A DNA stretch of 23,241 bases from Bog-756 sp036513075 (GTDB taxonomy: Bacteria > Actinomycetota > Acidimicrobiia > Acidimicrobiales > RAAP-2). The stretch is taken from assembly GCA_036513075.1 (NCBI GenBank), contig DATBZS010000019.1:1-23241 (forward strand), read 5' to 3'. Below, one piece after another: positions 7,155 to 13,855 of the stretch. The position numbers were made by a program, and so were the translations under genes. The notes under the pieces are model-generated. The model was not told the DNA's origin. It saw only the letters and a list, made by a program, of their open reading frames with translations, and made no database searches. Numbering within the stretch: the first letter of the stretch is position 1; every line of letters starts with the position of its first letter.

Positions 7155-7271
7155 CCTCATCGCTCGGGCATTGGCACCTGGCACGCTTTCGGACCCCACG
7201 GTGGGTGGTCCTCGTCGTTCTGGTTGCCGCAGCGTCACCGGGCCCGGTCCCTCAGCTGCTCTGGATGATGG
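7155..7271 (-). promoter_or_regulatory. SAM (S-box, SAM-I type) riboswitch upstream of metM-metO
   Basis: On the minus strand the leader has, in order, the SAM-I core: GCAGCTGAGGGACCGGGCCC, then GGTGACGCTGCGGCAACC (P2 arms GCAGC/GCTGC and the CGGCAACC junction). Next come a variable hairpin with arms GGACC/GGTCC, then CAGGTGCCAATGCCCG (the GGTGCCAA segment), and GATGAGG closing P1. P1 pairs CC-A-TCATC (7271-7264) with GATGAGG (7161-7155), leaving one bulged A. GATGAGG runs into the Shine-Dalgarno GAGGAG (7158-7153), so SAM binding would hide the ribosome site, giving translational OFF control. Recognised by eye; a covariance search would settle it. Confidence 0.92.
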
Positions 7272-7276
7272 CCTCC

Positions 7277-7307
7277 ATTGTATGCCATCGATGAGGGTGT
7301 CCGTCAA
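7277..7307 (-). promoter_or_regulatory. Promoter of metM-metO
   Basis: On the minus strand TTGACG (7307-7302) and TACAAT (7282-7277, five of six to consensus) are 19 bases apart. Transcription would begin near 7270, exactly at the 5' arm of riboswitch helix P1, so the transcript starts with the aptamer. The spacing is long by about two bases. Confidence 0.6.
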
Positions 7308-7402
7308 CGAGGTCCCGGTCGGCCGTCCGGGTGCCTCCCCCTACGCTCGGCGACATGCCCGGACCGCTACGGCGCGCCACCCCGGTGAGGGAAGATGGAG
7401 CC

Positions 7403-8242
7403 ATGCCTGCACCGGCCCCGCACAACGACCAGGCGCGCACCTACCGCCACGGCGACTTCGACGCCGTCCGACTGGCGCCGGCCAAGGCGGGGCGTTCGGT
7501 GTCGGTCTGCATCCCGGCCCGCAACGAGGCGTCCACCATCGGACCGATCGTCGAGGGGATCCTGTCCGCGCTGACCCTCGAGGGGGGCGGGGTGCCGCTG
7601 GTCGACGAGGTCCTGGTGGTCGACGACGGCTCGACCGACGGCACCGGCGCCATCGCCGAACGGGCCGGTGCCCGGGTTGTCGGCGGCGACACGGCCAGCG
7701 GCGGCAAGGGCCAGGCCATGCGGGTCGCCCTGCGCGAGTCCGGGGGCGACCTTCTGGCCTTCGTCGACGGCGATGTGGCCAACTTCGCGCCCCACTTCGT
7801 CGTGGGCCTGCTCGGCCCGCTCCTCACTGACGACACCACCTCCGTGGTCAAGGGTTTCTACCAGCGACCGCTGAATGGGGCGGCCGACGGCGGCGGGCGG
7901 GTCACCGAGCTGATGGCCCGTCCCGTCATCGACCTGCTGTTCCCGGAGCTGGCCGTCATCCGCCAACCGCTGGCCGGCGAGACGGCCGCCCCCCGGTGGG
8001 TGTTCGAGAAGTGCACCCTGGCCGACGGCTACGCGGTGGAGCTCGCCCTCCTGATCGACGCGGCATCAAACTTCGGCGTCGAGACCATCGCCCAGGTCGA
8101 CCTCGGCGTGCGGTTCCACCGCAACAGACCCTTGTCCGAACTCCGACCCCAGGCCACCGACATCCTGGCCGCCGCCCTGGCCCGTTCCCCGCTCGTGACG
8201 GGCGACGGAACCGGCCCGGACGACAGCGGGCCGACTAGCTGA
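7403..8242 (+). CDS. gpgS: Glucosyl-3-phosphoglycerate synthase (GT81)
   Basis: The 279-residue product is a GT-A glycosyltransferase. It has an N-terminal strand SVSVCIPARNEASTIG (33-48), VDEVLVVDDGSTDGTG for the nucleotide (67-82), DGDVAN (122-127) as the metal-binding DxD-type motif, VKGFYQRPL, GGGRVTELMARPVIDLLFPEL, and GVRFHRNRPLSEL near the C-terminus. The last four closely follow mycobacterial GpgS by recall. It transfers glucose from UDP-glucose to 3-phosphoglycerate, the first step to glucosylglycerate or methylglucose lipopolysaccharides; the phosphatase GpgP is not seen here. ATG 7403 is chosen because similarity starts just after it; in-frame ATGs at 7331 and 7355 are alternatives. 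It diverges from metM, and its stop overlaps the MFS stop by eight bases. Confidence 0.9.
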   Translation: MPAPAPHNDQARTYRHGDFDAVRLAPAKAGRSVSVCIPARNEASTIGPIVEGILSALTLEGGGVPLVDEVLVVDDGSTDGTGAIAERAGARVVGGDTASGGKGQAMRVALRESGGDLLAFVDGDVANFAPHFVVGLLGPLLTDDTTSVVKGFYQRPLNGAADGGGRVTELMARPVIDLLFPELAVIRQPLAGETAAPRWVFEKCTLADGYAVELALLIDAASNFGVETIAQVDLGVRFHRNRPLSELRPQATDILAAALARSPLVTGDGTGPDDSGPTS

Positions 8243-9854
8243 AGACCGGCTCAGCCGGCTGGCCGGCCAGCACCGGGACGTCGTCGGCGTCAACCGGTGC
8301 CTGCAGCCGACGGCGACGGGGCAGGAGCACCGCAACCACGGCGCCGAGGGCCACCGCCACCGCCCCCACGGTCACGGCGGGCACCAGGCCCGACACGTAG
8401 TCCTGGCCCGAGGCGTAGCCGCCCTTGGCGCTGAACACTGCGCCCAGCACCGCGATGCCGAGCACTCCGCCGAGTTCACGGAAGGCGGCATTGGCTCCCG
8501 AGGCCACGCCCTCGAGCGACTTGGGCACGGTGCCGAGCACCACCGAGGCCAGGGGCACGAAGAACAACGTCATCCCCACGCCGCACACCACGAACGGGGC
8601 CACCAGGTCGGCATACGGGGTGGTCGGGGTCAGGATGGTGGCCAGCCAGGCCAGGCCGGTGGCCTGCATCGTGAGTCCGGTGATGACCAGGGGCTTCCCA
8701 CCCCACCGCTCAGCGAGCTGTCCCACCACCGGGGCCAGCACCATGACGATCGCCGTCCACGGCAGGACCCGGATTCCGGCCTGCAGCGGCGAGTAGCCCT
8801 GCACGGTCTGGAGGAATTGGGTCAGGAAGAAGATGGCCCCGAACATCCCGAAGCTGAAGAGCAGGGTGGTGACGTTGACCGCGGCGAACGCCCGGTGGGC
8901 GAACAGCCGGATGTCGAGCATGGGGTGGTCGCTACGGAGCTCCCACGCCACGAAGGCAGCCAGGGCCAACGACCCGATCACGAACGAGGCCAGGACCGAG
9001 GTGGAGGACCAGCCGTGGGCGTTGCCCCGGACCAGGCCGAGGACCACTCCGAACAGTCCGGTGCTGACCAGCCCGACGCCGGCCAGGTCCAGCGGGGCTG
9101 ACGAACCTCGGGACTCGGCCAGCCGCCACCGGGCCAGCGGCACCAGGACCATCCCGATCGGCACGTTGAGCCAGAAGATGTACTGCCAGGCCCAACCGCT
9201 GGTGACGACGCCGCCCACCAGCGGTCCGATGGCCACCGCGACCCCACCGATGGCGCCCCAGATACCGAGGGCGACATTGCGTCGCTCGGGTCGGACCGCC
9301 GCGCTGAGGAGGGTCAACGACAGAGGCATGATCATGGCGCCACCGGCACCCTGTAGGGCCCGGGCCGCTATCAGGAACCCGATGCTCGGTGCCAGCGCAG
9401 CCGCGGCGGATGACGCGGTGAACAGGGCGATGCCGGTCACGAAGATCCGTCGGCGGCCGAACCGCTCGCCCAGGGCGGCGGCCGACAGGAGCAGGACGGC
9501 GAAGGTCAGTGTGTAGGCATTGACTGTCCACTCGAGGCCGGACAGCCCGGCGTGGAGGTGGACCCGGATCACCGGCAGGGCGGTAGTGACCACCAGGTTG
9601 TCGAGCGAGGCCATGAACAGGGCCAGACCGGTGATGATCACGGCCCAGATGGCCCGGGACCGGGATGCGGCCGGCCCATCCGGCGTGGCGACCGGCGTAG
9701 TGGCGGTCGGGCGGCCACCCCCGGCTCCCTGAACGCTCCGACGGGCGGTGGGAACCCAACTCCGCCGGCGGGCCGGGACCGACGGCCACTCGTTCAGTTG
9801 TGAGTAGTCACTAACTCTGTGGGTCAAAAAAAGGGGTACTGCGGGCTGGTTCAT
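8235..9854 (-). CDS. DHA2 (EmrB/QacA)-family MFS drug/proton efflux transporter
   Basis: The 539-residue product shows about 14 hydrophobic spans. It has the DHA2 signature in TM1 (LDNLVVTTALPVI), motif A in LGERFGRRRIF after TM2, and antiporter motif C in GGVAVAIGPLVGGVV. It should export small toxic molecules in exchange for protons at the plasma membrane. The ATG at 9854 overlaps the tetR stop (ATGA, 9851-9854) and has GGAGG eight bases upstream, so the two are translationally coupled. This start gives an unusually long hydrophilic N-terminus of about 75 residues before TM1. Its codons 7-22 are AT-rich and include a T-run and an operator-like site, so a shorter protein from a rare start codon cannot be excluded. 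The substrate is unknown. Confidence 0.92.
   Translation of the reverse strand: MNQPAVPLFLTHRVSDYSQLNEWPSVPARRRSWVPTARRSVQGAGGGRPTATTPVATPDGPAASRSRAIWAVIITGLALFMASLDNLVVTTALPVIRVHLHAGLSGLEWTVNAYTLTFAVLLLSAAALGERFGRRRIFVTGIALFTASSAAAALAPSIGFLIAARALQGAGGAMIMPLSLTLLSAAVRPERRNVALGIWGAIGGVAVAIGPLVGGVVTSGWAWQYIFWLNVPIGMVLVPLARWRLAESRGSSAPLDLAGVGLVSTGLFGVVLGLVRGNAHGWSSTSVLASFVIGSLALAAFVAWELRSDHPMLDIRLFAHRAFAAVNVTTLLFSFGMFGAIFFLTQFLQTVQGYSPLQAGIRVLPWTAIVMVLAPVVGQLAERWGGKPLVITGLTMQATGLAWLATILTPTTPYADLVAPFVVCGVGMTLFFVPLASVVLGTVPKSLEGVASGANAAFRELGGVLGIAVLGAVFSAKGGYASGQDYVSGLVPAVTVGAVAVALGAVVAVLLPRRRRLQAPVDADDVPVLAGQPAEPVFS
9798..9816. promoter_or_regulatory. Second operator-like site, inside the start of the MFS gene
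   Basis: Plus strand TTGTGAGTAGTCACTAACT matches the site over the tetR promoter (10485-10503) at all but three of 19 positions, and both contain the palindrome GTGA-N4-TCAC. It falls in codons 13-19 of the MFS gene as annotated. It is probably bound by the same TetR protein (inference). Confidence 0.55.
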
Positions 9855-10477
9855 GCGGAGACCTCCACGGTCTTGACCAGTTCGGCGATGCGCTGGTCCT
9901 TGATGGCTTGGCTGGCCGCCCGGATGGCGGTGATCTTGTCGGGGGTGGGGCAGAACGACTGGGCCCAGTGCTCGGGGACCGAGAGCAGGTCGATGGCGGA
10001 CATGACGTTCATCATCATTCCCATCGAGAAGAACTGCAGGACCTCCTCGTCGGACATCTCGGTGCGCTCGTGGACCAGGTGCCACAGCACTTCGAACGTG
10101 CGCCGGCAGGCGGCGGCGACGTCGGGGTCGCCCGGGGCGGCAGCGAACCCGTGCAGTTGCACCTGGAGCAGCTCGGGATCCTGGAGCAGCTCACTGTAGG
10201 CGGTGCCCATGGCCTCTTGGGCGGCAAGGCCCTTGAGCCCGGTACCGGCTCGGGTCATGGCGGCGATGATCCGGTCCGCCACCAGCTCGTAGGTGGCGAT
10301 GAACAGCTGCTTCTTGGTGCCGAACAGGCGGAAGAGATAGGGCTGGGAGATACCCGCCCGGGTGGCGATGGCGTCGGTCGACGTACCGGCGTAGCCCGAA
10401 CGGGCGAACTCGGTGATCGCCGCCGCCAGAACGGCGGTGCGGCGCTCGGAGGCTGTCATGCGGCTCGATACCATCAT
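9851..10477 (-). CDS. TetR-family regulator of the adjacent MFS efflux gene
   Basis: The 208-residue protein has the TetR DNA-binding domain near residues 12-60 (ITEFARSGYAGTSTDAIATR, then AGISQPYLFRLFGTKKQLFI) and an all-helical ligand domain that includes LQDPELLQVQLHGFAAAPGD and VMSAIDLLSVPEHWAQSF. The frame stays open to a GTG at 10498, but that codon lies in the operator and upstream of the predicted transcription start. The ATG at 10477 sits where transcription should begin, suggesting a leaderless message; ATG 10474 or 10459 are alternatives. Autoregulation and repression of the coupled MFS gene are inferred from the operator-like site over its own promoter. The inducer is presumably an efflux substrate. 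Confidence 0.9.
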   Translation of the reverse strand: MMVSSRMTASERRTAVLAAAITEFARSGYAGTSTDAIATRAGISQPYLFRLFGTKKQLFIATYELVADRIIAAMTRAGTGLKGLAAQEAMGTAYSELLQDPELLQVQLHGFAAAPGDPDVAAACRRTFEVLWHLVHERTEMSDEEVLQFFSMGMMMNVMSAIDLLSVPEHWAQSFCPTPDKITAIRAASQAIKDQRIAELVKTVEVSA

Positions 10478-10483
10478 GCAGTC

Positions 10484-10513
10484 ATTGTGAGTGCTCACTC
10501 ACTACCTTGTCAA
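10484..10513 (-). promoter_or_regulatory. tetR-MFS promoter overlapped by operator
   Basis: A perfect -35 TTGACA lies at 10513-10508 on the minus strand and CACAAT at 10489-10484 serves as -10 (spacing 18). Between and over them, plus strand 10485-10503 reads TTGTGAGTGCTCACTCACT with the inverted repeat GTGAG-TG-CTCAC (10487-10498). Repressor binding here would block RNA polymerase. Transcription would start at about 10477, on the ATG. Confidence 0.72.
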
Positions 10514-10610
10514 GCCCCAATCCGGAATCCCGCCGGGAGGGCGACGATCGGCCGGGTGGCGAGGAGGCGAATGGCCCGGTGGAGCAGGGACGAGGGGGTA
10601 GCGTCCGGGC

Positions 10611-12062
10611 ATGGGCCCTGCTCCCCGCCCCGTCTCCGGGGACCTGCCGACGACCACCGGTGACGGGTCGCTCGCCGACACCGTGCTGGTATCCAACCGT
10701 GGGCCGCTGGCGTTCCGCCTGGAGGAGGGCCGGCCAGAACCTGTCGCATCGGGCGGTGGCCTGGCCGGGTCACTCCTTCCGCTGATCGAGGGCACGGGTG
10801 CCACCTGGGTGGCCTGCACCATGAACGAAGCCGACCGGAAGGCCGCCGCCGAGGGGTTGATGGAGACCGACGGGCTCCGCGTCGAGCTGGTCGAACCCGA
10901 GCCCGATATCTACAACCTGGCGTACAACGTCGTCTCCAACGCGACGCTGTGGTTCTGCCACCACCACCTGTTCGACTCGGCCCGGAGGCCACGGACCGAC
11001 CGCCGGTGGATGGACGCCTGGGACGCCTACCGCGCCTTCAACCGGCTGATGGCGGAGCGGGTGGCCGAGGTGGCACCCGTCGGGGGCCGGGTGCTGGTCC
11101 AGGATTACCACCTGGCCCTCATGGCACCCGTCCTGGCCGAGTTGCGACCCGACCTGGCCACGGCACACTTCACCCACACCCCGTTCGCCGACCCGTCCGT
11201 GCTGCGGATGCTCCCGACCGCGGTGGGCGACGAACTGCTCGACGCCATGTCCCGCTTCGGGTCGTGCGGGTTCCACTCGGAGCGGTGGGCGGTCGCGTTC
11301 CGGGCCGGGCTCGCCTCGTCCCGCACCGGCGGACCCGGTGCCGGCACCTTTGTGGCGCCCCTGTCGAGCGATGCCGACCGGCTGCGGGCCTCGGCGGCCG
11401 AGCCCGGGGTGGCCGCCGCCTTGAACCGCATCGAGGAGTCGGTCGGCGGCAGCGACCGCCAGGTGATCGTCCGGGTCGACCGGATGGAGCTGTCGAAGAA
11501 CCTGCTCCGCGGCTTCTGGGCCTTCGATGACCTGCTCGAGCAGGAGCCGGCCCACCGCGAGCGGGTGGTGTTCGTGGCTCTCGCCTACCCCACACGCCAG
11601 GGGCTGCCCGAGTACCTCGCCTACCAGGACGAGGTCGAGACGACTGTCGCCCGCATCAACGAGCGGTGGGGAACGCCCGGGTGGACCCCGGTGGTTCTCG
11701 AAGTCGAGGACGACTACCCGCGTTCGCTGGCCGCCCTCACCCGTTATGACGTCCTGTTGGTGAATCCCGTCCGCGACGGCCTCAACCTCGTGGCCATGGA
11801 GGGTCCGGTGATCAACACCCGGGACGGGGTGCTCGCTCTGTCCCGTGAAGCCGGGGCCTTCGACCAGTTGGCGGGTGGCGCCATCGAGGTGAACCCGTTC
11901 GACGTCACCGGCACCGCCACCATCCTGGCCCGGGCCCTGGCCCTCGAGCCCGAGGAGCGGACCGCCCGGGCCGCTGCCTTGCGGGCCGCCATCGCTGCCC
12001 GACGCCCGACGGACTGGCTGGCCGACCAGCTGGCGGCCGCCCGCCCGGCAACTCCCCGCTAG
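10611..12062 (+). CDS. otsA: GT20 glycosyltransferase, probable trehalose-6-phosphate synthase
   Basis: The 483-residue product carries the GT20 landmarks in degenerate form: LVSNRGPLAF (26-35), ASGGGLAGSL for the N-terminal glycine loop, VLVQDYHLAL (161-170), THTPFADPSVLRMLP (188-202), VRVDRMELSKNLL (287-299; Arg291 and Lys296 correspond to the donor-phosphate pair) and VNPVRDGLNLVAMEG (384-398). Key Arg, Lys, Asp and Glu are kept, but surrounding residues differ from typical OtsA (VDRLDYxKG, DGMNLVAKEY). The expected reaction is UDP- or other NDP-glucose plus glucose-6-phosphate to trehalose-6-phosphate in the cytosol; a related product such as glucosylglycerol phosphate is possible. otsB lies tail to tail, with stops overlapping by four bases. 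ATG 10611 is used; GAGGGGG about 12 bases upstream is a distant ribosome site. Confidence 0.85.
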   Translation: MGPAPRPVSGDLPTTTGDGSLADTVLVSNRGPLAFRLEEGRPEPVASGGGLAGSLLPLIEGTGATWVACTMNEADRKAAAEGLMETDGLRVELVEPEPDIYNLAYNVVSNATLWFCHHHLFDSARRPRTDRRWMDAWDAYRAFNRLMAERVAEVAPVGGRVLVQDYHLALMAPVLAELRPDLATAHFTHTPFADPSVLRMLPTAVGDELLDAMSRFGSCGFHSERWAVAFRAGLASSRTGGPGAGTFVAPLSSDADRLRASAAEPGVAAALNRIEESVGGSDRQVIVRVDRMELSKNLLRGFWAFDDLLEQEPAHRERVVFVALAYPTRQGLPEYLAYQDEVETTVARINERWGTPGWTPVVLEVEDDYPRSLAALTRYDVLLVNPVRDGLNLVAMEGPVINTRDGVLALSREAGAFDQLAGGAIEVNPFDVTGTATILARALALEPEERTARAAALRAAIAARRPTDWLADQLAAARPATPR

Positions 12063-12922
12063 GGCGCCGGCACACCCGTCCCCGACGATGGGCGACCTCC
12101 CCGGGCCGCGCTCTCCAGCCAGGTCAGCACCGCGCGCGCCCCCTCGGGACCGTCCACCACCAGGTCCGCCGCCGCCAACACTTCGGGTGCGGTCTCGGCG
12201 TCCCGGACCGCAACACCCACCACCGCAGCGCCGTCAACGCGTGCCCTATGGGCCAGGGCGGCGTAGGCCGGGAGGTCGCCGAGGTCGTCACCGAAAAAGC
12301 AGGCCGCCCGGCACCCCTCGGTCAGGCTCTGCACCACCGTTCCCTTGTCGATGCCGACCGGGGGGCGTAGTTCGACCGAGGCCCGCCCGGCATGGGGGAC
12401 GAGCCCGGTGCGGGCCGCCTCGCCGGCCACCCGGCCGAGGAGCCCAGCCTCGGCGTCGGGTGCGTGGCGCCAGTGGACGGTGACCGCCGCACCCTTGATC
12501 TCCACCAGCACCCCGGCCGGGACGTCGACCCGCAGCCGACCGGCCACCTCGGCCACGACGGGCAACCACGGCGCGGCGGGCTCGACCAGCCGGACCGTGC
12601 CGTCGGGTGCGGCCTCCTCCATCCCGTACAGACCGATGAGGCGCACCCGGGACGTTCCTCCGGCGGTTCGACCGAGACGCTCCACCAGGAAGGAGGCAGG
12701 GCGGCCGGACACCACCGCTACCACGGCGAACTCGTGGGCCAGCCGGTCGAGCAGATCAGGCACGCCACCGAGGGGACGGGCCGTCGCCGGATCGGACACG
12801 ATCAGGGACAGGGTGCCGTCGAAGTCGGTGATGAGCGCCGTCGCCGTCGGGTCGACCACCAGGGGGGCGAGGAGGGCGGCAGCCGTCGGTGCCAGGGGGA
12901 CGAGTGCCGGCTCGCCGGGCAC
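12059..12922 (-). CDS. otsB: Trehalose-6-phosphate phosphatase (HAD superfamily)
   Basis: The 287-residue product has HAD motif I in ITDFDGTLSLI (Asp33 nucleophile, Asp35 acid), motif II in VVSGRPASFL (about 70-79), the cap with RLIGLYGMEE, motif III lysine in GIDKGTVVQSL, and motif IV in FFGDDLGDLPAY. It releases phosphate from trehalose-6-phosphate, completing the OtsAB route with the convergent otsA. The GTG start at 12922 follows the stop of the LytR_C gene by 11 bases on the same strand, so co-transcription is likely; no clear Shine-Dalgarno is seen. About 25 residues (Ala/Pro/Leu-rich) precede motif I, slightly long for the family, so the real start could be a little later. Confidence 0.88.
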   Translation of the reverse strand: MPGEPALVPLAPTAAALLAPLVVDPTATALITDFDGTLSLIVSDPATARPLGGVPDLLDRLAHEFAVVAVVSGRPASFLVERLGRTAGGTSRVRLIGLYGMEEAAPDGTVRLVEPAAPWLPVVAEVAGRLRVDVPAGVLVEIKGAAVTVHWRHAPDAEAGLLGRVAGEAARTGLVPHAGRASVELRPPVGIDKGTVVQSLTEGCRAACFFGDDLGDLPAYAALAHRARVDGAAVVGVAVRDAETAPEVLAAADLVVDGPEGARAVLTWLESAARGGRPSSGTGVPAP

Positions 12923-12933
12923 CGTGGCGCCGC

Positions 12934-13545
12934 TCAGGTGCCCGCGACAGTCGTGGCGGTCGTGGCGGTCGTGGCGGTCGTGGCGGTCGTGGCGGTCGAG
13001 GCGTGAGCCAGGTCAGGCGCCACCACCACCAGTACCTCGGCCGTCCCGATGGTGCTGACCGGGGCTGCCGTCGTATACGGCAGGACCGCCGAGGGCGGCA
13101 GGTGGAGGGTGCCGGCCACCCCGGTAGCTGCCGCCTTCTGGCCGACCACGTAGTAGACGCTCGACGTCGCCACGTTGGCCGTGGCGTTGATCGGGGCCCG
13201 GACGGTCCAGCCGGCCACCTGGAGATCGTTGGTGATGGCGCCCGCCGCGCCGGCCACACCCGAGGCGTTGGCCACCAATACCGGGGCGTTGCTCTTGGCC
13301 TTGGGTGTTGTTGTCGTGGTTGTGGTGGTCGGTGCGGCAGGTCTGGTGGTGGTCGGGCTGCCCGCCACCGTGGTGGTCGGTGCGGCCGCCGAGCCCGTGG
13401 CGGCGGGGGTCGGGGTATGGACCTGTCCGAGGAGGAGCACGGTGGCCAGGACGAACAGTCCCAGCAGGATGACGGCCCGGTCGATGGGGACTCTGGGCCC
13501 CGAACGCTCCGGGGGATGGGGTTCGGGCGCCGAGGGATCGTCCAC
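12934..13545 (-). CDS. Membrane-anchored protein with LytR C-terminal (LytR_C) domain
   Basis: The 203-residue protein has a short basic/proline-rich cytoplasmic tail, one membrane span at about 21-41 (IDRAVILLGLFVLATVLLLG), and a Thr/Pro/Ala-rich linker (43-85) with a run of eight threonines. The LytR_C-type domain follows at about 87-179 (VLVANASGVAGAAGAITNDL, TVRAPINATANVATSSVYYV, AEVLVVVAP), then a Thr/Ala tail made of ATT repeats. LytR_C domains occur at the end of LytR-CpsA-Psr wall-polymer ligases or alone on single-span proteins, facing outward; the function of stand-alone forms is unknown. The GTG at 13545 is the start that places the span near the N-terminus; the ribosome site is weak. 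The gene upstream is tRNA-Thr on the other strand, and otsB follows closely. Confidence 0.8.
   Translation of the reverse strand: MDDPSAPEPHPPERSGPRVPIDRAVILLGLFVLATVLLLGQVHTPTPAATGSAAAPTTTVAGSPTTTRPAAPTTTTTTTTPKAKSNAPVLVANASGVAGAAGAITNDLQVAGWTVRAPINATANVATSSVYYVVGQKAAATGVAGTLHLPPSAVLPYTTAAPVSTIGTAEVLVVVAPDLAHASTATTATTATTATTATTVAGT
12950..13003. repeat. Six 9-base tandem repeats (GTCGTGGCG) in the LytR_C gene
   Basis: Five exact copies of GTCGTGGCG are followed by one variant, GTCGAGGCG. On the coding (minus) strand each copy adds three residues, Ala-Thr-Thr, just before the C-terminus. Unit length is a multiple of three, so copy-number change would alter length without a frameshift. Confidence 0.9.
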
Positions 13546-13643
13546 TCCCGTCAGCCTGCCAACGAAGGGGAGGAGAAGCAAGCACTCCGGTGCCGGTGGG
13601 CGGGGACCGTACACTGGTGCGGGTTCCCGCCGGTCGGGAGCGC

Positions 13644-13716
13644 GCCGGTGTAGCTCAGTTGGCAGAGCAGACGATTTGTAATCGTCAGGTCGTGGGTTCA
13701 ATTCCCACCGCCGGCT
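13644..13716 (+). tRNA. tRNA-Thr (anticodon UGU)
   Basis: All four arms fold. The acceptor is GCCGGTG with CGCCGGC (one G-U pair), the D arm contains AGCTCAGTTGGCAGAGC, the anticodon stem is GACGA/TCGTC with loop TTTGTAA giving anticodon TGT, the T arm is GTGGG-TTCAATT-CCCAC, and the discriminator is T. It is 73 nt without an encoded CCA. TACACT at 13610-13615 may be the -10 element. Confidence 0.97.
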
Positions 13717-13855
13717 CTGAGCGGCGCGGCCATTCGCCCGATCCGACGTGGACGGCATGACCGAGGACGGTTCCGGGTAAGTTCTGTGGCGTGGTGCTGA
13801 GCCGGTGTGCCCGTGCGGTGACCGTTGATCCCCTGGCGAGCCAGAAGGAGCGGGG

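Noticed and set aside
6013..7830. A 605-residue open frame on the plus strand
   Set aside because: It is antisense to metM and the riboswitch and then out of frame with gpgS; composition is that of a shadow frame.
8235..8242. Overlapping convergent stops of gpgS and the MFS gene as a sign of a wrong frame
   Set aside because: Both proteins are complete by family features; tail overlaps also occur at otsA/otsB, so this reflects dense packing.
12950..13003. CRISPR-like repeat
   Set aside because: The units are 9 bases and contiguous with no spacers; they encode protein repeats.
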